Shown: positions 12,681 to 24,002 of the stretch, piece after piece
Layout of the letters: each line of letters opens with the position of its first letter
Position numbering within the stretch: the first letter of the stretch is position 1
The notes under the pieces: model-generated
Database searches by the model: none
The model's input: the letters and a program-made list of their open reading frames with translations, nothing else
What the model was told of the DNA's origin: nothing
From: Magnolia sinica
Taxonomy: Eukaryota; Streptophyta; Magnoliopsida; Magnoliales; Magnoliaceae
DNA length: 64,000 nt
Assembly (NCBI RefSeq): GCF_029962835.1
Contig: NC_080574.1
Location: 21,240,001-21,304,000, forward strand
Direction of reading: 5' to 3'
Position numbers and translations under genes: made by a program

Positions 12681-12833
12681 ATGCCCATTTCCATGCATTT
12701 CACGGTCATACCCGGCGATATCATTTCCACGCATTTCACGGTCAATTCCCTTTGCTTCACGGTCATTTCCACGCATTTCACGGTCAATTCGCTTCACTTC
12801 ACGGTCCATTCCGCTGATTCCACGTCATTTCTA
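12681..12833 (+). repeat. Detached satellite remnant
   Basis: Diverged copies of the 21-bp monomers (CATTTCCATGCATTTCACGG, CATTTCCACGCATTTCACGG) continue for about 150 bases after the LTR fragment, without the regular 136-bp order. It is the eroded distal end of the array. Confidence 0.75.
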
Positions 12834-12924
12834 CATATGATGGCCCACCTTGTCGCACTCTCTCGTCCATTGACATCTCCTGCACCCCCTTCTATATGTA
12901 AACTGAGCTCCTTACTGGGTAGAC

Positions 12925-15820
12925 TGTCATGCCCCAAACTCGAAAACTGGGCCCACAAAATTCTTGATCGCCGAATCCGGTGCTGACAGCCTCCGTAATA
13001 CCCCATTCTCGGCTCCCAGCGTATATACGCCAGATTCCGATCCTGGGATCCTACAAGGAGGATTTTCCAACGTACATTTATCTCGTAATGAGCATAACCA
13101 CAAGATTACCCAAATCACAAAAGCAACATCATCATCACATATCCACTAATATAATCGTTTGAGTACAATACTGAAAGGGAAATACATATATAAAATAAAT
13201 GAAAGCTCCAGAAGACCGCTGCACGCTTCGGGCTCAATGCTGCTGCAACTTAACATCACCTGCACGCATCTATTGTGCATAAGCTTATAGAAAGCTTAGT
13301 GGGTGGTGAAAGTGTGTGCATAAGATAAGTGCTAAGTAAGCAATATCAGAGTAATCAGAGCAAGCGGAAATACTGATAAACCCATAATCATACAATATCA
13401 GAAACACTAGCAAGATCATAAATCATACGAAATCAGAGTAATGCGAAAATATGCGGTGAGTCCATGAATGTTATCAGCTGTACCAAAGCTTTGTGATGCA
13501 AGGCATGAATACTATCGGCCATACCAAGGCCATGCGATATGAAACATAAAAAGACAATAACAGATGCTGAGGATACAATGCAATATGGAAATCCAGATGA
13601 GTCCACGAATACCGTCAGTTGTATCTAGATCATATAAATGCATAAACATAGTAACCCGAAATGCCATATGCGGCGGATGTAATGCGATATGCGGTGCGAA
13701 TGGAATGACCATGCTAGAGTGTGAGGTCGGGATGATAGTACGTAGTATCGCAGACTACGGGGTCCACCACAAGGGACTTCTATCCAAACTAGTCCCATAC
13801 CTAAATTTGGATAGTCAGACTCAATGTGATAAACTCCTAATCTCAGGTTAATTGCGCACCTAACCGAAATCCTGGTCATACGAAGGTACACGTAATAAAT
13901 AGTTACGCACCACCAGCCCGAATGGATAGTGAATGAATGATTGAATGAATATGAAATTCCTGCTCAATAAGTCCACATATCAGTACGGTTACTCTCTGGG
14001 AAATCACCGGGGTCTATTACACTCCAAACCAGGTTGCCGCCCCATCGCGCGCAACAAGGTGAGTGGAAGAGACCTCACTATCCGCCTGCCAATATCGGGC
14101 CCGACTCGTCGATAGTGGACCCATTCCTCGAGCTGGTCAGACTCAGCCTAGCATTGCCACCTCCTCTCGGGCAGGTAAGGCCGTACCCCTTTCCAACCGA
14201 CCACGACACAGTGGGAGACGCGACCTAACGGTATACGGCTCTCATGCGCTCGTGCATCCACTCGGTCTAGACGTTGGAGCAACCTCTAGAACCAAGAGGG
14301 TTTAGGGACTTTCACCCAGGGATATCTATAGCACCCCATGTAGAACAGATTTTCGGTATCCCATCTGGCCATCCACGATAAGCCTGTGGAGGCTACGACC
14401 CTGTTGTTGCTAGGGCGTACAGTAATCATAATGCAAGATGCATGAGTTATACAATCCAGTCATGCATCAATCCTGCGCATACCGTGTGCTTATGTGAGAT
14501 TACTTCCGCCTATCAGGGAGTCTCATAACAACATGCTCAATGACATATGTAATGATCAACCTCATCTCATAACAAACATGCAGATGATGCGTATGAGCAT
14601 GTATCATGATGCTATGCTATCACATACTCGTAATCTGTATCAACAATTAGCCTTGACGATGTGGACATTTAACTAACATTACCCCCAAGGAATGGCCCGC
14701 ATAGAGCTTACCATATAGTGGACCCATGGCCGCACACAAGGGCCTAGTATACAACATCATATGCCTCACTCAAGAGCTTAATACATCATAATGGGCCTTT
14801 CACATGGGCCTCACATACATTACATAAGCCTTAAATGCATCAGGCCGAGGCCGAATGCTCATCAGAATGGACCTCAATAGTAGGAATTGGCAATCGGAAT
14901 CAGCCTCGATGATTAACCTCGATAATCGGCCATAATAATCGGAACTGATCAATAATTGGCCTCGATGATCGGAATCGGCAATCGGCCATAACAATCGAAA
15001 TTGATCGATAATTGGAATCGGTAAATCGGACACGAGAATCGGATCGATCGATAATTAGAGTTGGCAAATCGGTCACGTCAATCAGAATTGGCAATCGGCC
15101 ACGACAATCGGGATCAATCAATAATCAAAGTTGGCAAATCGGTCACGTCAATCAGAATCGGCAATCGGCTACGACAATCGGGATCGATCGATAATCAGAG
15201 TCGGCAAATCGGTCACCTCAATCAGAATCGGCAATCGGCCACGACAATCGGGATCGATCGATAATCAGAGTTGGTAAATCGGTCACGAGAATCGAATCGA
15301 TCGATAATCAAAGTCGGCAAATCGGTTACGAGAATCGGCTGAGCAAAGCCTAAGGAAAGGTCACAATGTGGACATTTAACCATCATTGCCCATCAACGTG
15401 GACATTCAACCAATATTGCCCCCAAGGAGTGGCCCACATAGGGCTAAACATACAGTGGACCCACGACCTCATACAAGGGTCTAATATACGTCACCATGGG
15501 CCACGACCCATGATCCACAAATACATCATAATGGGTTGTGACCCATGGGCCTCAATATACATCAAGTGGAGTGCATTAATGAGTCTCATATACACGACAG
15601 GTGGGCCCTGTACATGGGCCTCAAACACAGCATGCGGGCCCTACACTTGGGTCTCACACACATCAAATGGGCCTTGCTGATAGACCATGAATATGTCACA
15701 ATGGGCCGTACTAATGGGACTCAAACACATCAAGTGGGCCTCATACTTGGGCCTTATGTATATCAAATAGGCCATATCAAATGGGCCACTGCAGCTACAC
15801 CATTCATCCATTTGTAGAGA
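12925..15820 (-). mobile_element. Long gypsy-type LTR, copy B (inverted)
   Basis: It starts on the plus strand with TGTCATGCCCCAAACTCG, the reverse of a GGGGCATGACA terminus, and runs as the inverted counterpart of 120-2863. The 12960-13200 block mirrors 2620-2860, the 14340-14460 block mirrors 1430-1560, and the 'aatgtggacatttaac' blocks near 15370 and 14660 mirror 660-710 and 1200-1230. No pol sequence adjoins it. It may be a solo LTR or the edge of a deleted element. The far boundary near 15820 is approximate. Confidence 0.55.
15020..15340 (+). repeat. 70-bp tandem repeat, about 4.5 copies
   Basis: A 70-base unit (GGCAAATCGGTCACGTCAAT ... CAATCGGGATCGATCGATAA) repeats at about 15062, 15132 and 15202, with further diverged copies to 15340. 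It lies inside LTR copy B. Confidence 0.85.
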
Positions 15821-16290
15821 TCACTTTAAAACATTATCCAGACAAATAAATCATATCAAAAGATCATCTGGACCATACCACGATTAACAGTGGAGATAAT
15901 AATTGTCATCGTTAAAATATTAAGGGCATGCCACAGGAAGCCGTGGGAGTAGCCACACCCACCGTTAAAACATTTATAGGACCCGCTGTGATGTACTTTG
16001 AGATCTAACATATTCATCAGTTAAATTTTATAAAGTGAAAACAAAAAAAAATATCAGCTCGCTTGGAAGGGCTATGGCCCTTAAGAATTTTTGAATGGTG
16101 GATGTCACTGTCCCCATTATTTCAAATGGTGGGGTCCGTTAGAATTCCAAATCTAACTCATTCTTTTACTCGTGCCATAAAACAATCTCTCAAATGGTTG
16201 GATGGTATGGCTATGGCACATGCATCATGGTAGGTCCCACCGTCCAAATCTGGACAGTGTGGATAAGACCCATATATCATAGTGTGCTCC
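15821..16290. mobile_element. Relic of the GTGGGCCC MITE family
   Basis: It contains the family's internal blocks: 'atctggaccataccacgatt', 'ccgtgggagtagccacaccc', a 'gtccccattatttcaaatgg' part and a final 'acatgcatcatggtaggtcc'. The closest relative in the window is 54520-54840. Terminal repeats are not recognisable. Confidence 0.4.
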
Positions 16291-17680
16291 TCAGATGGAT
16301 GGACAGGAGGTAAACATCATCAAGGTGGGTCACTGCACAGACAGTGCAGATACAATACTACATCATGGTGGGCCAGACGGTGTAAAGGAAACACATACTA
16401 TTAAGATGGGTCTCACGGAACTTGCTGACGTCCGTCAGCCAAACAGATGGATGGTGTTGTTAAAAATTCGTACATCACGTGGTACACCAGGTACGGACGG
16501 TGTGTATTTCACATGTCCAGGCAGGAGTTCCACCGTCCAGAACATATGGACAGTGAGGACGCAAGTCAAATACAGTAAGGTAGGTTCCCACGTGGGGCCC
16601 ACCAACCCATACATATATATATATAACAAGTACATTATATTATCACATATATTATATAATATTCTTTTTTTTTTTTGTCTTTTAAAGCAACTTCCAGCAT
16701 CCAGGCGATCAGTGATCTGGATTGGCTGCAACTACCGTGCAGCCCACATGTGCTGGATCTGGACCGTTGGTGTGGTGGCAACACATATATCATAGTGGGT
16801 CTCACATGGCTCGAACGGTCTGGATGAGACACGTTTATGGGTCCCACGTGCAAGGACAGTGTGGCTCACAATACTCACACCACGTGGGCCACTCAAATGG
16901 ACGGTTAGTATACAACACATACCTCGTGATCACAGAACTTACTGTTGCCAAAGCAGCAGCCAATGGCTGACTGGTCACCACCGTTCCGTGGACGGTGGGA
17001 TACAATACATACCAAGGTGGGTCCACGTCAGTGTGGCCCACAACATCTGATCAAGCTGATGTTCGTGTTTTGCCACTGTCCAGGGCTACTGGACGGTGAG
17101 GATGGGACACATACCACACGTACACGTCCATAGAGCCTGGTGGACGTCTGTGACAACATCTGCCTAGCTGTACGAGGTACACCAGCCACCCCTTTCTCCG
17201 AATCAGGTGGGTCCCACGTGGGGCCTTCCACATATATTATAATATAATATTATTTAATATTTTGGTTATTATTATTATTTTTATTTATTTATTTTGAAAT
17301 GGGGCAACGTCCAGGCCTTGTAGACGTTCTGGACAGCAGGCCACCCAGCCATCCCTGGCCCATCTGGCCGTTGGATTTGGCCACTGATGGATGGTCTAGA
17401 TATGTAGTGCATACGATACAGGTGGGGTCCACATCAACGTGGTCCACTCGATTTGGATCAAATTGATACTTGTGTTCTCATCCATGTCAATAACTGCTAC
17501 TGAACAGCAACCTGTCCAGCAGAATGTGGGTGCCTGCCCAACTTTTTGAATGATCAGGGGATGGGCGGTGAGGATGGAAGGCATACCTCAAGGTGACGTC
17601 CACATAAGTGGGCCACACGGCCCCGGGATCAAGCGTGTTTCCATATAGGTAGGCCTGTATGGCCGCTGAACGTCCAACAC
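16210..17680. repeat. Degenerate repeats, LTR-like region
   Basis: Units of about 100-130 bases recur with diverged order: 'gtccagg...ctggacggtgaggatggga', 'acacatacca...aggtgggtcccacgt'. Two AT-rich strings (16610-16680 and 17228-17300) each follow a 'cccacgtggggcc' word, suggesting a diverged duplication about 620 bases apart. The 166-codon frame across 16295-16795 shows no family and consists of these repeats. It may be part of an old LTR; I cannot place ends. Confidence 0.4.
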
Positions 17681-18480
17681 TTGGACAGCAAGGGCGTCCT
17701 TGCTGCTGGACGGTCCAGATTCCCCTCACATTCATTGGGTGAGCCACGAAATATGGGAAGGAAAGAGAGGGAGAGAAAGAGAGAGGGAGAGAAGCACCCA
17801 CCTCAAGGCTCTAGATCTCCTTCTCCTTCCACCTTCGGTCTTCTCAGCTTCAAGGGAAGGATTTTAACGGTGGAGATGGGATTTGGAGGGTTGGATTAGG
17901 AGGGGCTAAAGCTTGAAGTTGCTAGATGTGGGAGCTTTCATGGCCGGTTGGAGATTTCAAGCCATAAAAATGGAGAAGGAGAGAGAGGGGTAAGAGAGAG
18001 ATATGTAATGATGGCTTTGTAAGGCCATCATTAATTGTAAGGAGGCATGTCATAATGAGGTATAAGACAATCAATGCTTTGACTAAAAAGCAATGATGAC
18101 TTTGGGTGATGTCACCCCAGTTGAGAATGATGTCATGTGATAAGTGGGTCCCGCAACATGCGGTCCACGACCTTTATAGTGCGCGGGCTACAACTTATGA
18201 TCTAGACGTCTGATTGGCGCACGAGACGCAACATCGGAACCACGGCGACGACGCGGTCGCAATGGCGCAGGTTTAGGGCTAAATTGCTTCGGGTTTACAG
18301 GATGGAACTCAAGGTCATGCGCAAATGAAATTTAAGGGTTGCAAGTCGTTGAAATTTGACCGGAAGGACCGTGGGATCCTACGGAACGAGATGGACACTA
18401 GGACACGGGCTTGACATACACGGTGGCCCCACTTCCTCCACTTGGAATCCTTAACCAGAACATGATGACGGCCATTTATC
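17681..18480. other. Purine-rich, possible LTR transcript-start region
   Basis: 17755-17795 is a GGGAGAGAAAGAGAGA-type purine run; 17960-18020 repeats this. The rest holds no coding frame. The layout resembles the R/U5 part of a plant LTR, but this is inference only. Confidence 0.25.
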
Positions 18481-18887
18481 TTTGAATCGATGGAGTAACA
18501 TACCCTCCAGTACATTACCATTTCCTTCTACCCCTTTAAAAAAATCAAGACTCTTGATTGGTGGAATAACATATCTTCTAAATCACTACCATCTCCTCCC
18601 CCTTCATGCAAATAGAGATTCTCAATTGGAAGATGGTGGCCTACCTTCTCTACTTCAGATTCTCCACCAGATGATAAAATTAACCCTTTCTCTATTGATG
18701 AAAATGATGTCTCCAAATTGGTATGGAAATAAGAAGCTCAAGTGGGCCACATGATAGAAAACAATGGATATTGAATGTTGTCACAATGAAAAACAGTTGG
18801 GGTCTAACCCGGTCGACCCAACTAGCTAGACAGTTACCCGGTCGACCGGGATGAAAAGGCAGGGGCATTTTCGACGTGAGAAATGGG

Positions 18888-18973
18888 GCCGTACAGTTGG
18901 GGCTTATTCTTAGGAGGTAAAAAGCGAGTGGCCGTACAGCCGGGGCTTATTCTTGGGAGGTAAAAAGCGAGTG
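18888..18973 (+). repeat. Two 43-bp direct repeats
   Basis: GCCGTACAGTTGGGGCTTAT followed by TCTTAGGAGGTAAAAAGCGA is repeated 43 bases later with three or four changes. A partial third word, 'cgtacagttgg', occurs near 19007. There is no gene around it. Confidence 0.75.
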
Positions 18974-19510
18974 GGCTTCAAAAGGTTGATGGGCCATATA
19001 TGGGTCGTACAGTTGGAAATTTCTCCAAAAATCACCGTTGGATCCAGCTTTGTCTAAAGAATCCCATGCTTTGCCGGATCACCGTGGCTAGTACGGGCCA
19101 CCTTGATGCATATGATTCCATCCACTCCGTCCATGTGGATTTGCAAACTCATTTTAGGCCGTGATCTTTTAGAAACCTAGTTTGATGGAGCATGGATAAT
19201 CACTAATAACCATTACCCAAACTCTAACTCAACTTAAGCTACAAGCTATTCTAAGCAATTAACTAAGCTAATTCACACCTAAACCATTTTCAAGCCAAAC
19301 CCATACCCAAACTATTACTTAAACCAAACCATTTTCAAGCTAAAATCAGATAGGGGTAAAACAGCCAATTTCTCAAAGATAACATACCAAAGAAGATCTA
19401 CTAAGGGGAGGTTCTCACAATAACCCAAACCAGAAGGAGTGTCTTTGTAATTGTTAGCAAATAGAGGGGAGTCCGTTGATAACTTTAATGGGTGGGAGAT
19501 CCTACCCGTC

Positions 19511-19541
<31 letters not shown>

Positions 19542-19850
19542 TCCCTGGTTGAATGTGACTGTCACTGTATTATTTTCTTTCTTGCCTATTCGCAGGACAG
19601 ATGGAAGAAGATCCATGAGCCTTTCGGTGGATTTCGCATTCAAAGTCGGTCCCACAGTTTCGATCGGTAAACGATGGGGCCCAAGTACAGACGTGCAAGA
19701 CAGCTTTTTACAGGAAATTATCAGATGTAAAAGCAACATGTGAACTTTTCACTACATCCGTTTCTTTTCTGCCAACGTCTTATATCTGTAGAAAATCCAA
19801 CCGTGAAAAAGATGGCCCACACCGTCATGATCACCTGGTATCAAAATTAG
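18974..19850. other. Gene-free stretch with TTTA microsatellite
   Basis: A (TTTA)n run of about 30 bases lies at 19513-19543. Otherwise I see short frames only and no repeats of note. Confidence 0.4.
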
Positions 19851-20470
19851 GGAAGCGGATTGGCTGGTGCGTCACACACCACCGATCTGGCTAGTGTGTT
19901 GACGTCACCAAGTTCTGTGGGTCCCATCATGAGATATGTGTTATATCCAAACCGTCCGTCCATTAGGTGAGTTCGTCGTAAGGCCTGAACCGAAAAATAA
20001 GACAGATCCAAAGATCAAGTGGACCACACTGTAACAAGCAGTGGGGGATTGAACGTCTACCATTGAAACCCTTTTGGGGATCACAGAAGTTTTGGATCAA
20101 TATGATATTTATTTTTCCTCTTCATCCAGGTCTTTGTGACCTTATGAACAGATTTGATGGAAAATAAACGTTATTGTAGGCCGTACAAAAGTTTTAACGG
20201 TGAGAATCATTGTCCCCACTTCTATTTGTGGTGTGGTCCAATTGATTTTTGGATATGAATCGTTTTTGGGCTCGTACCCTGAAATGATCTCGGAAAATGG
20301 ATGAACGGTGTGGATATAATAAATACATCATTTTCGGGCCCATGTTAGTTTGATCTCCTTTGGACCGTTCGTACAGCTCGGAGCTCGAGGAGCGTCAGCG
20401 CTCGTCTTCAGACGTACGTATCCACACCAGCCAGGTCGGTAGTGTGTGGTACACCAGCCAATCCGCTTCC
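19851..20470. mobile_element. Mutator-like MITE, 620 bp
   Basis: Ends are GGAAGCGGATTGGCTGGTG on the left and, read inverted, GGAAGCGGATTGGCTGGTG on the right. It is flanked by CAAAATTAG (19842-19850) and CAAAATCAG (20471-20479), a 9-base target-site duplication with one mismatch. The body carries the family's inverted 'gtgggtcccatcatgagat' and 'catcattttcgggccc' blocks. It has no coding capacity. A 9-base duplication and long inverted ends fit the Mutator superfamily. Confidence 0.8.
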
Positions 20471-20479
20471 CAAAATCAG

Positions 20480-20990
20480 GCCAATCCACTCGAGAATTTA
20501 ATCAAGAAAATTCATAACAACTAATATCATGGTGTGCACAACTTTTGCACGGATCAGATCTTCTACACGTGCGATGCTTTGCAATTACAAAAACGAGTGT
20601 AGGGGTTCAAATTGTGGGACCCACATTGGATACCTTATCACCTCAAAATCAGATCAACCGAGCGATCCTAAACCCTGATTAATGGACACTGTTTATTGGA
20701 TTTGGATCATTGACTAGTTTTCATGACGACCGTCCATTAAGTGTCCGGCAATCCTCCAGCCAAAAAATTTAGGGTATGTAGTCCATCTACATTAGTCCCG
20801 ATTATTTGGACGGTTTTAATTTCAGTTACATGTATGGTGCATGTATAGTTTCTTAGTACCAGTTTATCAACATCGCACTCTGCCAGAGTATTCAAAGTTT
20901 TTTCTCTTATGAGATCGTAAGGAAGAAAGAACACAATACTCTTTTCAATCCGTTGTTATCATGTGGCCCAAGGACTGCTGTTGAAAGTCT
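20480..20990. other. Gene-free stretch
   Basis: I see no recognisable frame, RNA gene or repeat between the two MITEs. Confidence 0.4.
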
Positions 20991-20999
20991 AGAATAATA

Positions 21000-22650
21000 G
21001 GGTGCGGATTAGTTACATCCTTACCATGGGGTCCACCTTGATGTATGTATTATATGTCCACACTGTCCATATCATTTTAGCACATAAACCCAAAAATGAA
21101 GTAGATCCAATTCTCAGGTGAACCATACCATAGGCAGTAGTGGTGATTGACCATGAATGGGCCACAAAAGTTTTGGATCAAGCTAACATTTTTTTTCCTT
21201 ACATCCAGATTTTTGTGACCTTATCAACAGGTTGGATGGTAAAATAACACTATAGTGGCCCCCAAGAAGTTTCTAATGGCAGGGCATTCAATCACCACTG
21301 TTTCCTATCATATGATCCACCTGAGATTCGGATGTTCTTCATTTTTTGTGCCCATACACTGGAATAATCTGGCAAGTTTCTAATGGCAGGGCATTCAATC
21401 ACAACTGCTTTCTGTAATATGATCCACATGAGATTTGGATTTTCTTCATTTTTTGTGCTCATACATTAAAATAATGCGGCAAGTTCTAATGGTAGGGCAT
21501 TTAATCACCACTGTTTCCTATAATATGATCCACATGAGATTCAAATCTTCTTCATTTTTTGTGCTCATACATCAAAATAATTTGGCAAGTTTCTAATGGT
21601 AGGGCATTCAATCACTACTGTTTCCTATAATATGATCCACATGAGATTTGGATTTTTTTTTTTTCATTTTTTGTGCTCATACATTAAAATAATATGGCAA
21701 CTTTCTAATGGTAGGGCATTCAATCACCACTGTTTCCTATAATATGATCCACCTTATATTTGGATCTTCTTCATTTTTTGTGCTCATACACTAAAATAAT
21801 CTGGCAAGTTTCTAATGCTAGGGCATTCAATCACCACTGTTTCCTATAATATGATCCACCTGAGATTTGGATGTTCTTCATTTTTTATGCTCATACAGTA
21901 AAATAAACTGGCAAGTTTCTAATGGTAGGGCATTCAATCACCACTATTTCCTATAATATGATCCGCCTGAGATTCGGATCTTCTTCATTTTTTGTCCTCA
22001 TACGCTAAAATAGTCTGGCAATTTCTAATGGCAGGGCATTCAATCACCACTGTTTCCTATAATATGATCCACATGAGATTCGGATTTTCTTCATTTTTTG
22101 TGCTCATACATTAAAATAATATGGCAAGTTTCTAATGGTAGGGCATTCACTCACCACTGTTTCCTATAATATGATCCACCTGAGATTCGAATCTTCTTCA
22201 TTTTTTGTGCTCATACACAAATAATCTGGCTAGTTTCCAACGGTAGGGCATTCAATCACCACTGTTTCCTATAATATTATCTACCGGAGATTCGATCTTC
22301 TTCATTTTTTGTGCTCATACACTAAAATGATATGGCAAGTTTCTAATGGTAGGGCATTCACTCACCACTGTTTCCTATAATATGATCCACCTGAGATTCG
22401 AATCTTCTTCATTTTTTGTGCTCATACACAAATAATCTGGCTAGTTTCCAACGGTAGGGCATTCAATCACCACTGTTTCCTATAATATTATCTACCGGAG
22501 ATTCGATCTTCTTCATTTTTTGTGCTCATACACTAAAATGATATGGGAAAATGGTTGCGGCCTGGATATAGAATACATACATCAAGGTGAGCCCCACATT
22601 AAGGGCTGCATCAATTTGGGTGAGGCTGGAGCGGTGCCTAATCCGCTCCC
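21000..22650. mobile_element. Mutator-like MITE enlarged to 1.65 kb
   Basis: The left end is GGGTGCGGATTAGTTACATC; the right end, read inverted, is GGGAGCGGATTAGGCACCGC. Flanks AGAATAATA (20991-20999) and AGATTAATA (22651-22659) form a 9-base target duplication with one mismatch. Inside the ends are the family's 'ggggtccaccttgatgtatg' and 'catacatcaaggtgagcccc' inverted blocks. The usual length is about 510 bp; the excess is an internal minisatellite at about 21270-22550. Confidence 0.85.
21270..22550 (+). repeat. 107-bp minisatellite inside a MITE, 12 units
   Basis: The word GGGCATTCA or its close variant recurs at 21282, 21389, 21494, 21602, 21713, 21821, 21928, 22033, 22141, 22246, 22352 and 22457, a period of 105-111. 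Each unit carries 'accactgtttcctataatat', 'gatccacctgagatt' and 'cattttttgtgctcatac'. The last four units are two near-identical 211-bp dimers. The unit is a stretch of the normal MITE body. Confidence 0.92.
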
Positions 22651-22659
22651 AGATTAATA

Positions 22660-23031
22660 CATAGAAACAATGATACTCTGGTAGAGTGCGATGGATGGTA
22701 GAGGCATTCAGGAATTGTATATGTGGTATGCCTGCAACTCAATCAAACCGTCCATACAATGTGTACCTCTTTAGAAGTTTAGAAAAGAAAACTATTAAAA
22801 CGATGGATTCAGAGCATGTGTAGCAATGCAATGATATTTTCAGCATAGAGTAGAGCATGGAATTAATAGCAGCAGCCCTACCTGTTCAAGGTTAACCAAC
22901 CTGGGTTCACATTCACGACCTAATTGGGTTTTTCTTCTTTTGATCACAGATGCTATTTCTTATTTCATACATTCCTAAATATTGCTGGAAAGCTTCTTCG
23001 AAATGGAAAATTCTTTTTATTTTTATTTTAC
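22660..23031. other. Gene-free stretch
   Basis: I see no frame or repeat of note between the enlarged MITE and the Harbinger MITE. Confidence 0.4.
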
Positions 23032-23034
23032 TTA

Positions 23035-23230
23035 GGGAGCGTTTGGAATTACAATAAAAATGAATTACAATTGAAGTAATCCAATTGTAGCTTACTTCAT
23101 TAGCATTCATAATGGGAGGCTTAGGCTCCAAATTGCAATTAGGTTGCTTTCAAACTGGATTTGAAATATGGGTAATTGCAATTAAAGGGCCGCTTCCTCT
23201 TATCATGGATTTGTGCATCCAAACGCCACC
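23035..23230. mobile_element. PIF/Harbinger-like (Tourist) MITE
   Basis: The left end is GGGAGCGTTTGGAATTACAA; the right end, inverted, is GGTGGCGTTTGGATGCACAA. Both sides carry the trinucleotide TTA (23032-23034 and 23231-23233), the target duplication typical of PIF/Harbinger. Its 196-bp length and lack of coding fit Tourist MITEs. Confidence 0.7.
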
Positions 23231-23324
23231 TTAAACAGTCCATGGGGTGAAACCCACAAACATGCTCTAAACTAGAGTAATTAAAGGAATGGGAACACGT
23301 GAATGCAACCAATGCAACCGGTAG

Positions 23325-23978
23325 TGTTGTTGATAGATGTCTTAAATCTGTTAAATCAGCAGTCTGTCGATGACAGGTTCGATGTCATCGAGTAGGTTTC
23401 GATATCATCGAAGTCAGCTCCATGCCATCGAGTATTTCCCGAATTTCCTCTGATTGGTTGCTGGACATATTAGTGCCATTTTTCAATGACATCGAAAGGC
23501 TTTCGATGGCATCGAATGTGTTTGATTTCATCGAAGCTGGGTCGAGCAATCAAAGATTTCTGGAAAATCCATGTTTTGTCATTGGACAGTTTTGGCGGCT
23601 GTTTAATGTCATCGAACGGTTTTGTGCAGAATTTTGCAGATCCACCGGATTTGCGAAATTTGCTTCCGATTTCATTTGGGATTTTTAAAAAAACTATATA
23701 TGTGGGTGTAAGCGGGATTGGGAGGTATTCCAAAGGTTTCTAAATAGTTCTAGGGTTTCAAAGGGGTGGAGTAAGGGTGAGATTCGAGGTTGTTCGAATC
23801 GGGTAAGCCTTCTCTCTTTGTAATTTCTGCTTTCATAGTGAATTTTTGTCGCTTTATGCCGTGGTTTTTTCCTGAAAGGGTTTTCCACGTTAAAATCCGT
23901 GTTCTTTTTGTGTTTGCTTGGTACTTTTGGATTGCTATCCTAGATTCATCTTTGTGTGATTCCGTCGTTCCCCCAACA
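23325..23978 (+). mobile_element. Solo copia-like LTR, 654 bp
   Basis: It starts TGTTGTTGATAGATGTCTTA and ends CGTTCCCCCAACA, matched TGTTG...CAACA termini. Flanking pentamers GGTAG and GGTAA differ at one base, consistent with a 5-base target duplication. Many 'tcgatg(t/a)catcga' words fill the first 200 bases. A TATA-like ACTATATATG lies near 23690, followed by the putative transcribed part and a 'tttccacgttaaaatccgtg' block before the end. No internal domain follows, so it is most likely a solo LTR. Confidence 0.65.
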
Positions 23979-24002
23979 GGTAATTGGTGAAAACCAATAT
24001 GT

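Noticed and set aside
16295-16795. 166-codon plus-strand frame
   Set aside because: It crosses degenerate repeats and a TATATA run, shows no domain, and no splice or expression context supports it.
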